The notes: generated by a model from the sequence alone, not told the origin. 33,398 nt of DNA from Chloroflexota bacterium (GCA_025354985.1 JANXLU010000051.1:1-33398), one strand, 5' to 3'. Shown: positions 8,594 to 17,462, counted from the first letter of the stretch. A program made the numbers and translations.

Positions 8594-10198
8594 ATGTTAA
8601 ACCAAACCAAACTAATGTCAGCAGTCATATGCATCGGCACGACCATGATGGTGTCGGCCTGCGCGGGTGCGCCCGTCGCACCCACTGCGCCGCCAGCGGC
8701 AACGGTTGCGCCCGCGCCCAAGGCCGCGGATCCAACCAAGGCGCCTGACGTGGCCAAGCCGGCCCCCGCCGCCGATGTGCCCGAGCTGACCTATCATTTT
8801 GTTGCGTTTAAGGACAAGGATGTCGCCATCATTGAAGAGGCGGTGAACAAGATCCTGATTCCAAAAATCGGGGCCAAACTCAAGCTTAAAACGTACGGCT
8901 TTAGCGACGCCGCGCAAAAAATCGCGCTGATGCTGCAGAGCGGCGAAACCTGCGATCTGATCTCGGTGGGTGGGTTTATTCCCTATCTGCCGTCCGTTGC
9001 AACCGGCGGGCTCGCGGCGCTCGATGACCTTTTGCCAAAGAACGCGCCCAATTTGTGGGCCCGTTACAAGCCGGAATGGTGGAACGCCGCACGTGTAAAT
9101 GGCAAAATTTACAACGCGTTGAACTACACCGGTTGGACCAGCTATGCCGGCTTCTGGGCCCGGTCTGATCTTATTGAAAAGTACAAGTTTGACTGGAAAA
9201 ACACCAAGAAGTGGGAGGACTGGGAGCCGCTGTTTGATAACATACTGAAGAATGAAAATGGTGTCACGCCCCTGCTCTCATCCGATGTTTGGGGGCAGTT
9301 CTGGTTCCCGACCTACTATGGTTACGACCCGGTGGATGACTCGATTGGCAGCGGACGCGGCGGCGCCCTCGTCGGCGTGAAAGTGGGTGACCCAAACCGC
9401 ACGGTGAAGCTGGTGCTCGATACGCCGGAATACCGCCAGGCGATTGATCTGGCGCGCACGTGGTACAGCAAGGGCTATGTGGCCAAGGATGTGGTGCCTG
9501 ACAACGACATGATTGCGAAGCGCGGCGCGCTCAAGTATGGCGGGTTCATGTTCCCCGGCACCGGAGACTTCTCGACGAAGAGCATGGCGGACGCCGAGTG
9601 GAAGGCCGTGCCCATTTTCACCCAGCACCTGCAGCAAAAGAACATGCTGACGACCGGGATCGGACGCACCGGTTTTACCGTGTGCGCAACTTCAAAGAAC
9701 CAGGACAAAGCGGTCAAGTTTATTGAAGAGATCAACCAGAATCCGGAGCTGTATAACCTGTTCAATTTCGGGATTGAAGGCAAGCATTGGGTCTGGAAGG
9801 ACAAGGCCACGAAAATAATCGACCTGCCGGCTGGCGTGACCGCGGACAGCGCGGCCTGGCTGCCAAACACCTACTGGCAATTCGGTGACCGGCGCCAGCT
9901 GTATCTCACTGATCCAACCGACGTGGGTGTGTGGGATCGCATCGACAAGGGCATCGCCGACGGGGACGTTTCGCCAGTGATGGGCTTCACGTTTAACCGC
10001 AAGCCGGTTGAAAAAGAGATTGCCCAGGTGAACACCGTGGCCAAGGAATTCGAGGGTTTGAACCGCGGGAGTGCGGATAATGTGGACGCCAAGCTGACAG
10101 AATACAAATCCAAATTGAAGGAAGCCGGTGTGGATAAGATCATCGCGGAAATGCAAAAGCAGGTCAACGACTGGTCCGCCACACTGCCCAAGAAATAG
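8594..10198 (+). CDS. Extracellular solute-binding lipoprotein of the LplA-like type
   Basis: The 534-residue protein begins with a lipoprotein signal ending in lipobox VSAC (Cys23), then a low-complexity Ala/Pro/Thr linker (about 25-65), then a large periplasmic-binding-protein fold with aromatic-rich ligand segments (ARYKPEWWNAARVNGKIY, NYTGWTSYAGFWAR, DVWGQFWFPTYYGYD). Its size exceeds most family 1 binding proteins and matches the LplA-type proteins that go with LplB/YtcP permeases. ATG 8594 is preferred over GTG 8537 because it places the signal peptide correctly and has AGAGGAG about 10 nt upstream. The 136-bp gap after the permease holds a small CCACC/GGTGG stem-loop, perhaps for differential expression of the binding protein. 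Confidence 0.9.
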   Translation: MLNQTKLMSAVICIGTTMMVSACAGAPVAPTAPPAATVAPAPKAADPTKAPDVAKPAPAADVPELTYHFVAFKDKDVAIIEEAVNKILIPKIGAKLKLKTYGFSDAAQKIALMLQSGETCDLISVGGFIPYLPSVATGGLAALDDLLPKNAPNLWARYKPEWWNAARVNGKIYNALNYTGWTSYAGFWARSDLIEKYKFDWKNTKKWEDWEPLFDNILKNENGVTPLLSSDVWGQFWFPTYYGYDPVDDSIGSGRGGALVGVKVGDPNRTVKLVLDTPEYRQAIDLARTWYSKGYVAKDVVPDNDMIAKRGALKYGGFMFPGTGDFSTKSMADAEWKAVPIFTQHLQQKNMLTTGIGRTGFTVCATSKNQDKAVKFIEEINQNPELYNLFNFGIEGKHWVWKDKATKIIDLPAGVTADSAAWLPNTYWQFGDRRQLYLTDPTDVGVWDRIDKGIADGDVSPVMGFTFNRKPVEKEIAQVNTVAKEFEGLNRGSADNVDAKLTEYKSKLKEAGVDKIIAEMQKQVNDWSATLPKK

Positions 10199-10211
10199 TT
10201 GGGGCACAAAC

Positions 10212-11279
10212 ATGAAAATCCTGATCCTCGGCGGCACCGGTCTCATCAGCACCCAAATCACGCAACAACTGCTGGCGCGTGGCGATGAGGTGTGGCATTA
10301 CAACCGGGGCCGCCGGGGCATCGGATTCGGAGGCGTGGCATTTGAGGGCGCGGTTCGCACGTTGCAGGGTGATCGCGGGCAATTCGCAACGTTCGAAACC
10401 CAGATGCATGATGCGCCGGTTTTTGATTGCGTGATGGACATGATCGGCTTTTTGCCCGCGGAGGCCGAGAGCGCAGTGCGCGCGTTTACCGGTAGGACCG
10501 CGCACTACATCTTCTGCAGCACCGTCGATGTGTATGCACATCCCCACCCGGCGGCGCTGCTTCCATATCGCGAAGACGCCCCACAGTACGGGCGCAATTC
10601 GTACGCCGCCAACAAGGTCCTTTGCGAGTCCGTGCTGGTTGCGGCGCATGCTGCAGGCGCGCTCACGGTGACCGTAATTCGACCGGCGGCAACCTATGCC
10701 GAGGGGGCCGGCATTCTGGATTCGCTGCGCGGCCGCGCCACCCATGTGGATCGATTGCGCAAAGGCAAGCCCATCATCGTGCATGGCGACGGGCAGTCCC
10801 TTTGGTGCTCCTGTCATGCCACGGACGTGGCCCGGGCATTCGTAAACGCCGCTGGAAACGCCGCCACCTTCGGCAGGGCGTATCATGCCACCGGTGAAGA
10901 ATTCGTCACCTGGGAACAGCACCACGAAATTGTCGCGGGCGCAATCGGCGCGCCGCAGCCCACGTTTGTGCACATACCCACCAGCGTGCTTGCCCGGGTG
11001 TTGCCGGGCGCAAGCGTTGCAGACGCCGCGCATTGGACCCTCACGAACTTTCAGTTCAATAATATCTTTGACAACAGCGCCGCACGGGCCGACCTTGGCT
11101 TTCGATACACCGTGCCCTGGCGGGTGGGTGCGCGCAGACTTGTGGATTGGCTGGATGCACACGGTCGCATCGCCAACAGTGACGAAAATGATTTCGACGA
11201 TCGGTTGATTGACGCGTGGCGGGCCGCCACCCTGGAGCTTCAGTCCAAGACAGAGCGTCTGCGTGCATCATTGGTATGA
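10212..11279 (+). CDS. NAD(P)-dependent epimerase/dehydratase (extended SDR), paralog 1
   Basis: The 355-residue extended SDR has the Rossmann motif GGTGLIS (7-13), a serine in FCSTVDVY (S103) and the catalytic YxxxK as Y131-x3-K135. It is closely similar over its length to the minus-strand gene at 21743-22747 (shared HVDRLRKG/FLDRIRKG, VHGDGxSxWCxCH, FQFNNIFD/YQFNNIFD, FDDRLIDAW/FDDRIIAAW), so they are paralogs. Members of this group act on nucleotide sugars or free sugar derivatives; the substrate cannot be read from sequence. The gene is 13 bp after the binding-protein gene and is last in the transporter operon. Its stop codon lies inside operator C. Confidence 0.8.
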   Translation: MKILILGGTGLISTQITQQLLARGDEVWHYNRGRRGIGFGGVAFEGAVRTLQGDRGQFATFETQMHDAPVFDCVMDMIGFLPAEAESAVRAFTGRTAHYIFCSTVDVYAHPHPAALLPYREDAPQYGRNSYAANKVLCESVLVAAHAAGALTVTVIRPAATYAEGAGILDSLRGRATHVDRLRKGKPIIVHGDGQSLWCSCHATDVARAFVNAAGNAATFGRAYHATGEEFVTWEQHHEIVAGAIGAPQPTFVHIPTSVLARVLPGASVADAAHWTLTNFQFNNIFDNSAARADLGFRYTVPWRVGARRLVDWLDAHGRIANSDENDFDDRLIDAWRAATLELQSKTERLRASLV

Positions 11280-11288
11280 TGATAGTAT
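11274..11288. promoter_or_regulatory. Operator C upstream of apsD
   Basis: GTATGATGATAGTAT, identical to operator B, spans the stop codon of the preceding gene and ends 16 bp before the apsD ATG. It abuts a perfect TATAAT (11286-11291), so apsD and the genes after it very likely have their own regulated promoter although the intergenic gap is only 25 bp. No good -35 hexamer is evident. Confidence 0.75.
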
Positions 11289-11304
11289 AATCAATCCAGC
11301 CATC

Positions 11305-12336
11305 ATGACGGTAAAGCGATTTGCGATTCTCGGAACGGGATTTTGGGCCCGATACCAGCTGAGCGCGTGGCGCGAGCTGGACGGCGCGGTCTGCGTGGCG
11401 GTTTACAACCGCACACGCCACAAGGCTGAAGCGCTGGCGCGGGAGTTTGCCATTCCTTCGGTCTACGACGATGCCCGGATGCTGTTGGCACGCGAAAAGC
11501 TGGATTTTGTTGACATTATCACCGACGTGACCACGCATGCGGATTTGGTGCACGCTGTGGCCGGACAGGGCATTCCCGTCATTTGCCAAAAGCCGATGGC
11601 TCAAACACTGGCGCAGGCCGAGGCGATGGTGGGGGCCTGTCACGATGCGCACGTGCCACTGTTTATCCACGAAAACTGGCGCTGGCAGAAACCCATCCGG
11701 GCGTTAAAAGAACTGCTTGAAGCAGGACAAATCGGTCGTGTGCATCGGGCCACCATCACCATGGTGTCAGGCTTTCCAGTTTTCAAAAACCAGCCCTTTC
11801 TCGCCGATCTTGAGCAGTTTGTGATTACCGACATTGGCAGTCATATTCTCGATACGGCGCGTTTCCTGTTTGGCGAAGCCGATTCATTGTTCTGTCAGAC
11901 CCAACGCACGCTGGATTGGGTGAAGGGCGAAAATGTGGCGACCATCCTGCTGCGCATGCGGACCGGGCAGGCGGTGATTTGCAATCTGGGTTATGCGCAG
12001 AACCCGCTTGAACACGAGTGCTTTCCCGAAACACTCATTCATATTGAAGGCAGCCTTGGCTCGCTTGATCTGTGCCCGGATTTCAAAATACATCTGACAA
12101 CTCAAACGGGAACGCACATTACCCGGCACCCGCCGCCCCACTACGATTGGGCCCACCCAGCCTATGACCTGGTCCATGCAAGCGCCGTGCCTTGTAATGA
12201 GAACATTCTGCACGCGATTCGCGGGGGTGCCTCCGCTGAAACAACGGGTGAAGACAACCTTCATACGGTTCGGTTGGTGTTTGGCGCCTACGAATCAGCC
12301 GCTCTTAACCAGGTGGTTACGTTGCAGCGTCCATGA
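11305..12336 (+). CDS. apsD: Gfo/Idh/MocA oxidoreductase, probable D-apiose dehydrogenase
   Basis: The 343-residue protein has the N-terminal NAD motif GTGFWA (10-15), the nucleotide-domain lysine K96 in CQKPMAQT, and a C-terminal domain with the catalytic pair D176 and H180 in ITDIGSHILD. The segments GTGFWARYQLSAW, CQKPM, IHENWRWQKPIRALK and FPVFKNQPFL match the pattern I associate with ApsD, which oxidises D-apiose to D-apionolactone with NAD. ATG 11305 is chosen because family proteins begin just before KRFAILG. It heads an eight-gene operon and overlaps the following SDR gene by 4 bp. Gfo/Idh/MocA enzymes vary in substrate; the apiose call is supported by the apnL and GH140 genes and a shared operator. 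Confidence 0.77.
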   Translation: MTVKRFAILGTGFWARYQLSAWRELDGAVCVAVYNRTRHKAEALAREFAIPSVYDDARMLLAREKLDFVDIITDVTTHADLVHAVAGQGIPVICQKPMAQTLAQAEAMVGACHDAHVPLFIHENWRWQKPIRALKELLEAGQIGRVHRATITMVSGFPVFKNQPFLADLEQFVITDIGSHILDTARFLFGEADSLFCQTQRTLDWVKGENVATILLRMRTGQAVICNLGYAQNPLEHECFPETLIHIEGSLGSLDLCPDFKIHLTTQTGTHITRHPPPHYDWAHPAYDLVHASAVPCNENILHAIRGGASAETTGEDNLHTVRLVFGAYESAALNQVVTLQRP

Positions 12337-13133
12337 AAAACACAACCGATCTGATCCATGAATTGTTTTCGCTTGATGGAAAATGCGCCGTCATTACCGG
12401 CTCTGGCGGTGGCATTGGACGGGCCCTGGCGGTGGCTTTTTCGCAGGCCGGCGCCGTCATCGGCGCGCACAATCGAAGCGCCGCGCCGCTGGCCGAAACG
12501 CTGCGTCAAATTGATCTTTTGGGCGGGCGTGCGGTGGGGCTGAATGGCGATTTGACGGATCCGGGTGTGTGCCGGCCACTCATTCAACAAGCGCACGCCG
12601 CGCTTGGGCGGATCGATATTCTGGTAAATTGCGCGGGCATGAACCGCCGCAAACCATTGGACGAGGTGACGCAGGATGACTTCGACACAATCACGGCGGT
12701 CAACGTGCGCGCGGCGTTCTTTCTTTCCCAGGCGGTGCACCCCATCATGCGCGCGCAGGGCGGCGGCAAGATCGTCAACATCGGCTCGCTCACCAGCAGC
12801 ATTGGATTGGGCGGCATCAGCGTATATGGGCTTGGCAAGGCCGGGCTTGGCCAGCTCACCAAGACGATGGCGCTGGAGTGGGCGGGAGACAACATCCAGG
12901 CGAACTGCCTGGCGCCGGGATTCATAGACACGCCGCTCAACCACAAAGCGCTGTGGGGCGATGCAAAAAAGAGCGCGTGGATCCTTGAGCGCACCGCCGC
13001 ACGCCGCCCCGGCACCACGGCTGATCTGCTTGGTGCGGCGCTACTTCTTGCCTCGCCCGGTTCAGATTTCATCACCGGGCAAACCATCACGGTGGACGGT
13101 GGCTTTCTGGCGGGTGGATGGTGGGACGCGTGA
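12333..13133 (+). CDS. Classical SDR oxidoreductase, KduD / gluconate 5-dehydrogenase-like
   Basis: The 266-residue protein has all classical SDR motifs: TGSGGGIG (22-29), a variant NCAG (99-102, normally NNAG), S152, and YGLGK with Y165 and K169. Overall it resembles sugar-acid dehydrogenases such as gluconate 5-dehydrogenase and KduD, which interconvert an alcohol and a ketone on aldonic or deoxyketo acids. The start ATG overlaps the apsD stop (ATGA). Together with the next gene (FAH family) it recalls non-phosphorylative sugar-acid routes in which an SDR makes a diketo acid that an FAH enzyme cleaves. Its place in apiose metabolism is not known to me. Confidence 0.9.
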   Translation: MKNTTDLIHELFSLDGKCAVITGSGGGIGRALAVAFSQAGAVIGAHNRSAAPLAETLRQIDLLGGRAVGLNGDLTDPGVCRPLIQQAHAALGRIDILVNCAGMNRRKPLDEVTQDDFDTITAVNVRAAFFLSQAVHPIMRAQGGGKIVNIGSLTSSIGLGGISVYGLGKAGLGQLTKTMALEWAGDNIQANCLAPGFIDTPLNHKALWGDAKKSAWILERTAARRPGTTADLLGAALLLASPGSDFITGQTITVDGGFLAGGWWDA

Positions 13134-13146
13134 GCACCAACAATCC

Positions 13147-14010
13147 GTGAGGCTGGTCACATATGCGCACCGCAAACGACAACGCGTTGGCGTGCTACGC
13201 GATGACGCCGTGGTGGCCCTGCCATTTGGCTCGATGATCGAATTCATCGCCGCCGGGCGCGGCGCCATGGCGCTGGCGCGCGCTGCCAGCACCGATGCGC
13301 GGTCCGTGCGCCACCCAGTTGGCAAGCTTCAACTGCTTGCGCCCATTCCTAAACCCGGCAAAATGCTGTTTAGTGGGCTGAATTACAAGAGCCACATCAA
13401 CGAGAACGCGAATGCACGGTTTCTGGACAACCCGCGTTTTTTTGCAAAGCTCAACAATTGCGTGATTGGGCCGGGCGCGCCCATCCTGCACCCGGGCGCG
13501 CGCTTCCAGGTCGATTACGAGGTGGAGCTTGGTGTGGTCATCGGCACGCGGTGTCATCGGATTGCGGAAAAAGATGCGATGGGTTGCGTGTTTGGCTACA
13601 CCATTCTGCATGATGTGTCGGCGCGGTTAACCCAGTTCAACGACAACAACGAGACGATGGGCAAAAACTACGACACGTTTGCCCCCATGGGCCCGTGTAT
13701 CGTAACCGCGGACGAAATTCCCGATCCATCGGTGTTGGGATTGCGCACCTGGCTAAACGACATTCTGATGCAGGATGGCAGCAATCGCGATTGGTGCTTT
13801 CCACTGCCGCGCATACTTGCGTGGCTCAGCAGCGCGATGACGCTGGAGCCGGGCGACATCGTGACCACTGGAACGCCGGCAGGTACCGGCTATTTTCGCA
13901 AGCCACAGGTGTTCCTTTCGCCGGGTGACGTGGTGCGGCTGGAGATCGACGCGATCGGCTCACTCACAAACCCTGTGCGGACGATTGAGGACGAACGGGA
14001 AACCCCATGA
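13147..14010 (+). CDS. Fumarylacetoacetate hydrolase (FAH)-family protein
   Basis: The 287-residue protein has the FAH-fold metal site: E125 and E127 in DYEVELG and D156 in LHDVSAR, followed by GKNYDTFAPMGPCIV and GDIVTTGTPAGTGYF. The family hydrolyses or isomerises C-C bonds in acylpyruvates and diketo-deoxy sugar acids, or decarboxylates oxaloacetate-like acids. GTG 13147 (MRLVTYAH) is chosen: it places the start where the family starts and lies 13 bp after the SDR stop; the longer frame overlaps the SDR. The end overlaps the next gene by 4 bp. Possible substrate: a diketo acid made by the neighbouring SDR, otherwise unknown. Confidence 0.9.
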   Translation: MRLVTYAHRKRQRVGVLRDDAVVALPFGSMIEFIAAGRGAMALARAASTDARSVRHPVGKLQLLAPIPKPGKMLFSGLNYKSHINENANARFLDNPRFFAKLNNCVIGPGAPILHPGARFQVDYEVELGVVIGTRCHRIAEKDAMGCVFGYTILHDVSARLTQFNDNNETMGKNYDTFAPMGPCIVTADEIPDPSVLGLRTWLNDILMQDGSNRDWCFPLPRILAWLSSAMTLEPGDIVTTGTPAGTGYFRKPQVFLSPGDVVRLEIDAIGSLTNPVRTIEDERETP

Positions 14011-14822
14011 AAATCGGCATAGGCTCGTATGCATATCCACAATCCATGGGCGGCCATGGCGGCCAGCGCATGACCGCCATGGAAGTTCTCGCGGAAGCGC
14101 GCGCGCTGGCCGTTGGTGTGTGCCAACTGGCGGACAACGCGGGGTTGGAAGCGATGACCAATGGAGAGCTGGACGAACTTGCACGCTGCGCCCGGCTATG
14201 GAACATGGACATTCAACTGGGCGCCCGGGTGGGCGCGGCGGACGAAGTGCGGTCGTATCTTGCACTGTGCCGGCGCTTGAATGCCACGCTGCTGCGCGTG
14301 GTGCTGCGCCAACCGGTTGGAGCGCCCGCGCATTCCCTGGATGATTGGATTGAGATTGCAATGGACTGCGGTCAGCAGGCCGCCCACGCAGGAGTCACCC
14401 TGGCCATTGAAAACCACGACAGCATGCGCGCCAAAGACTTGCATCGCATCGTGCAATCCGCACATAGCGCGCACGTTGGTATTTGCTTCGACACCGCGAA
14501 TTCTCTGGGCTGCTTTGAGACTGCCGAAGCCGTGTTCGCCGAATTACGGGGGCAGGTTGTGTGCGCGCATATCAAGGACGTGACCATCCGCCGCGTGGGT
14601 CACAGCGAGGGTTTCGCAATTGAAGGCAGTCCCGCGGGCCGCGGAATGCTGAACCTGTCGACGCTGGTGCAACAACTGTGTGTGCTGCCAACCGAGCCGG
14701 CCTTGATTGTGGAGCACTGGTGCGCGCCGGAAAACACTTTTGCGGCCACGCTGGCGAAAGAAAAACAATGGACGCAGGCAAGCGTTGCGTATTTGCGCGC
14801 GCTGGAGGGCACACAACCATGA
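14007..14822 (+). CDS. oiaC: Xylose-isomerase-like TIM barrel, probable 3-oxo-isoapionate decarboxylase
   Basis: The 271-residue protein has the metal site of the sugar-isomerase/AP-endonuclease-2 TIM barrels: E135 (LAIENHD), D162 (FDTANS), H188 (AHIKD) and E236 (IVEHW). The block AHIKDVTIRRVGHSEGF followed by EGSPAGRG resembles what I recall of OiaC, which decarboxylates 3-oxo-isoapionate to L-erythrulose in one D-apionate pathway. The presence of apsD- and apnL-like genes supports this. It overlaps both neighbours by 4 bp (ATGA), suggesting translational coupling with the FAH gene and the ketopantoate-reductase-like gene. A generic sugar-phosphate isomerase/epimerase role is the alternative. 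Confidence 0.68.
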   Translation: MKIGIGSYAYPQSMGGHGGQRMTAMEVLAEARALAVGVCQLADNAGLEAMTNGELDELARCARLWNMDIQLGARVGAADEVRSYLALCRRLNATLLRVVLRQPVGAPAHSLDDWIEIAMDCGQQAAHAGVTLAIENHDSMRAKDLHRIVQSAHSAHVGICFDTANSLGCFETAEAVFAELRGQVVCAHIKDVTIRRVGHSEGFAIEGSPAGRGMLNLSTLVQQLCVLPTEPALIVEHWCAPENTFAATLAKEKQWTQASVAYLRALEGTQP

Positions 14823-15760
14823 AGATTGCGATTCTGGGTGGCGCAGGCGCCATGGGTAGCGTGATGGGCGCGGCGCTTGCAGACGGTGGTCAGGACGTGA
14901 CACTCGTCGATGTATCGGGCGGCGCGGTCGATCAGATTAACGCGCACGGGCTGCGCGTCGATCACAAACCCAGCGGCTCATCGCGGGTGGTGACCAATCT
15001 CAGAGCCACCACGGCGCCGGACACGGCCGGCATTCAGGATGTGATCCTTGTGTTTGTCAAGTGCTATCACACCGAGAACGCCGTGCGTCAAGCCCTGCCG
15101 ATGATGAACGCCAACACAACCGTGATGACGATTCAGAACGGCTGGGGCAACGGCGCGCGGATTGCAGACATCGTCGGCGCCAACCAGGTTGCCATTGGCC
15201 TTACCTATCACAGCGCAACCTTGATCGCGCCGGGCCACGCGTTGCATACGGGCGCGGGCATCACACACATCGGTGCAATGAGCGGCATGGTCACACCGCG
15301 CCTGAAAACCATCGCGGAGGTGTTCAACCAGGCCGGTCTGCCCACCGAAACGACCGATCAGGTGCTGGCGCAAATCTATATGAAGCTGGCGCTCAATTGC
15401 TGCACACTGCCCACCAGCGCGCTCTTGCGCTTTGAGGCACACAGGCTGGTTGAGCACACCGGTAGCATGGAAACCATGCGCGGCATCCTGCGCGAGGTGG
15501 TGGCCGTTGCCAACGCACAGGGTATTGCGCTCGATTATGTGGAACGCTGGAGCGCCATCACCAGCCTGCTCAAACGCGCTGTTGGCGGCAGGAGCAGCAT
15601 GCTGCAGGATGTTGACCACAATCGGCGCACCGAAATCGACGTGATAAATGGGGCAATAACCGAAGCCGGGCGCGGTCTGGGCATAGCCACCCCCCTGAAT
15701 GACGCAATGGTTTGGATGGTCCGGGCGCTTGAGGAATCATACGCCGGGGTGCGCGCATGA
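14819..15760 (+). CDS. Ketopantoate reductase (PanE/ApbA)-family oxidoreductase, candidate D-apionate-oxidising enzyme
   Basis: The 313-residue protein has the two-domain ketopantoate reductase layout: GGAGAMG (7-13), VKCYHT with K81, catalytic K189 in QIYMKLALNCC with N193, and the C-terminal SSMLQDVDHNRRTEID block with E272. Family enzymes reduce 2-ketopantoate to D-pantoate. Here it sits between OiaC-like and kinase genes, overlapping both by 4 bp, not with pan genes. D-apionate and D-pantoate are both 4-hydroxybutanoates with a C2 hydroxyl next to a quaternary C3, so oxidation of D-apionate at C2 is a plausible reaction. This is inference; a true panE is the alternative. Confidence 0.85.
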   Translation: MKIAILGGAGAMGSVMGAALADGGQDVTLVDVSGGAVDQINAHGLRVDHKPSGSSRVVTNLRATTAPDTAGIQDVILVFVKCYHTENAVRQALPMMNANTTVMTIQNGWGNGARIADIVGANQVAIGLTYHSATLIAPGHALHTGAGITHIGAMSGMVTPRLKTIAEVFNQAGLPTETTDQVLAQIYMKLALNCCTLPTSALLRFEAHRLVEHTGSMETMRGILREVVAVANAQGIALDYVERWSAITSLLKRAVGGRSSMLQDVDHNRRTEIDVINGAITEAGRGLGIATPLNDAMVWMVRALEESYAGVRA

Positions 15761-16782
15761 AATTCGCCGCCTCGGCCCCCGCCAAGGCCATCCTGTTTGG
15801 CGAACACAGCGTAAACCGCGGGCAAAGCGCGCTGGCCGTAAGTGTGGGTCTTCGGGCGCGCTGCACAATCGAAGAAAGCGGGGCGGATGGACTGACGCTT
15901 GAGGGCGGCAACGAGCACCAGTCCACCACGCGCGCGGCGCTTGCGGAACTTGCGGCCCGGGTGGATGCGTGGCGCACCACACAGAACTACGAAGAGCTTC
16001 GCACCCTGGCGCGCGCCGATTACTTCGCACCCGCAAAATACATTCTGGCGCATGCCCTTCCGGACGCGCCGGCCGGTGGATTGCAAATTGAATGGCACAG
16101 CGACATCCCATCCGCCGGAGGTCTGGGCTCGGGTGCCGCGAGTTTTGTGGCGCTTGCGTGCGCCCTGGCCGCCATGCGCGGCGCACGTGATGGCGGGATC
16201 AGCGCCGATCGGGACGCCATCGGCAAGCTGGCTTATCTCGGTGACGTGATCGCGCATGGTGGCGTTGCCTCGGCGCTGGATACGCAAACATCATTGCGAG
16301 GTGGCGCAATTGAATACACGCAGGAACACTGGGGGCGGCCGGTGCCTGCAAATGGCGGTCTTTGCATCGTCATCGGCAATACAAGAAAAAGGGGCCTTAC
16401 CAGCGAGGTGAACGCCGGTGTGCGCGCGTGGCTTGCACGTGACGAAACACGCATGGCATATTTTCAAATGATCGGCACATTGAGCACTGCAGCGCGCGCG
16501 CCGCTTGCAGCAGGTGACTGGCGCACACTTGGCTCACTTATGAACCTGAACCAACTGGTGCTTGAACGCATTGGCGTCAGCACGCCGCAGTTGGAAGACC
16601 TAAACCGCGCGGCGTTATCAGCCGGTGCGTTTGGCGCGAAGCTATCCGGCTCCGGCGGCGGCGGCATCATGCTGGCGCTGGCTTCGTCCGAAACCAGCGA
16701 TGCCGTGGCGCACGCCATCACGCGCGCAGGCGGCGAGGCGTTTAGCCCGCCCGTGTGCGTGGCCGGAGCAATGACTCTTTAA
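15757..16782 (+). CDS. GHMP-family kinase, mevalonate-kinase-like
   Basis: The 341-residue protein carries the three GHMP motifs: PAKAILFGEHSVNRG (8-22), the ATP loop IPSAGGLGSGAAS (117-129, with G in place of the usual second S), and AKLSGSGGGG (294-303). The candidate catalytic Asp is D175 in ALDTQTS. The pattern is closest to mevalonate kinase. However, no other isoprenoid gene is nearby; it is embedded in a sugar-acid operon with 4-bp overlap to the gene before. L-Erythrulose or another product of the OiaC-like reaction is a possible substrate. It may equally be a displaced mevalonate kinase. Confidence 0.85.
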   Translation: MKFAASAPAKAILFGEHSVNRGQSALAVSVGLRARCTIEESGADGLTLEGGNEHQSTTRAALAELAARVDAWRTTQNYEELRTLARADYFAPAKYILAHALPDAPAGGLQIEWHSDIPSAGGLGSGAASFVALACALAAMRGARDGGISADRDAIGKLAYLGDVIAHGGVASALDTQTSLRGGAIEYTQEHWGRPVPANGGLCIVIGNTRKRGLTSEVNAGVRAWLARDETRMAYFQMIGTLSTAARAPLAAGDWRTLGSLMNLNQLVLERIGVSTPQLEDLNRAALSAGAFGAKLSGSGGGGIMLALASSETSDAVAHAITRAGGEAFSPPVCVAGAMTL

Positions 16783-16788
16783 CAAATC

Positions 16789-17445
16789 ATGACTTATACA
16801 ATCATTGACCTTACCCATACCCTGCTACCTGGACAGGAGCAATATTCGGTAGACATTAAACAGCGCGGCGCGTTGCGCACGACGCCTACGGGCGACATCA
16901 TGCATGACGTGAACATGTGGTCACACAGCGGCACCCACGTTGAAGTGTCGTCGCATTTTTATGCAGGTGGCAAGGACACCAGTGACTTTGCGCCGGATCA
17001 GTTTGTGGGCGCGGCCATCCGGCTGGATTTTCGACACAAGGCCGTGAACGAGGCGATCACGCTTGCGGATGTGCGCGCGGCGGGTGAGGTGCGGCCGGGT
17101 GACATTGTGATCCTGTGGGAGGGCTGCGAAGACAAATATCGCACATCCGCATCGCACCAGCGACCCTATCTGGCCGAAGATGCCGCAACGTGGCTGGCCC
17201 TGGAGATGAAGATCAAACTACTTGGCACCGATAGCAGCGGCTTCGAGGTGCGCGGACGCAATGATCATCCAAACCATCACCTGTTTTTTCGCGCCGGGGT
17301 GGATATTCCAGTGGTCGAATGCCTGCGCAACCTGGGCGCAATTTCAACGCAGCGGTTTATGTTTATCGGTTTGCCGATACCGGTCCGGGGGCTGGATGCC
17401 TCGCCAATTCGCGCGATTGCGCTTGAGGGCCTGGCTCTCCCGTGA
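16789..17445 (+). CDS. Cyclase-family (kynurenine-formamidase-like) metal hydrolase
   Basis: The 218-residue protein contains the family metal motif HxGTHxDxxxH as HSGTHVEVSSHF (46-57), with E52 where Asp is usual, and the later TDSSGFEVRGRNDHPNHHLFF segment that supplies further active-site histidines. PF04199 enzymes hydrolyse amides, lactams or lactones of small acids (for example N-formylkynurenine). No tryptophan-degradation genes are nearby. In this operon it could open a lactone or hydrolyse an acyl intermediate; the substrate is unknown. The gene starts 6 bp after the kinase stop. Confidence 0.85.
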   Translation: MTYTIIDLTHTLLPGQEQYSVDIKQRGALRTTPTGDIMHDVNMWSHSGTHVEVSSHFYAGGKDTSDFAPDQFVGAAIRLDFRHKAVNEAITLADVRAAGEVRPGDIVILWEGCEDKYRTSASHQRPYLAEDAATWLALEMKIKLLGTDSSGFEVRGRNDHPNHHLFFRAGVDIPVVECLRNLGAISTQRFMFIGLPIPVRGLDASPIRAIALEGLALP

Positions 17446-17462
17446 ATGTTTCATAGAAAACC

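Noticed and set aside
10164-11162. A 332-codon minus-strand frame
   Set aside because: It is antisense to the extended-SDR gene, which has intact Rossmann and YxxxK motifs.
11209-11304. N-terminal extension of the ApsD-like protein
   Set aside because: The extra 32 residues overlap the preceding gene and operator C and do not resemble the family; the ATG at 11305 is the natural start.
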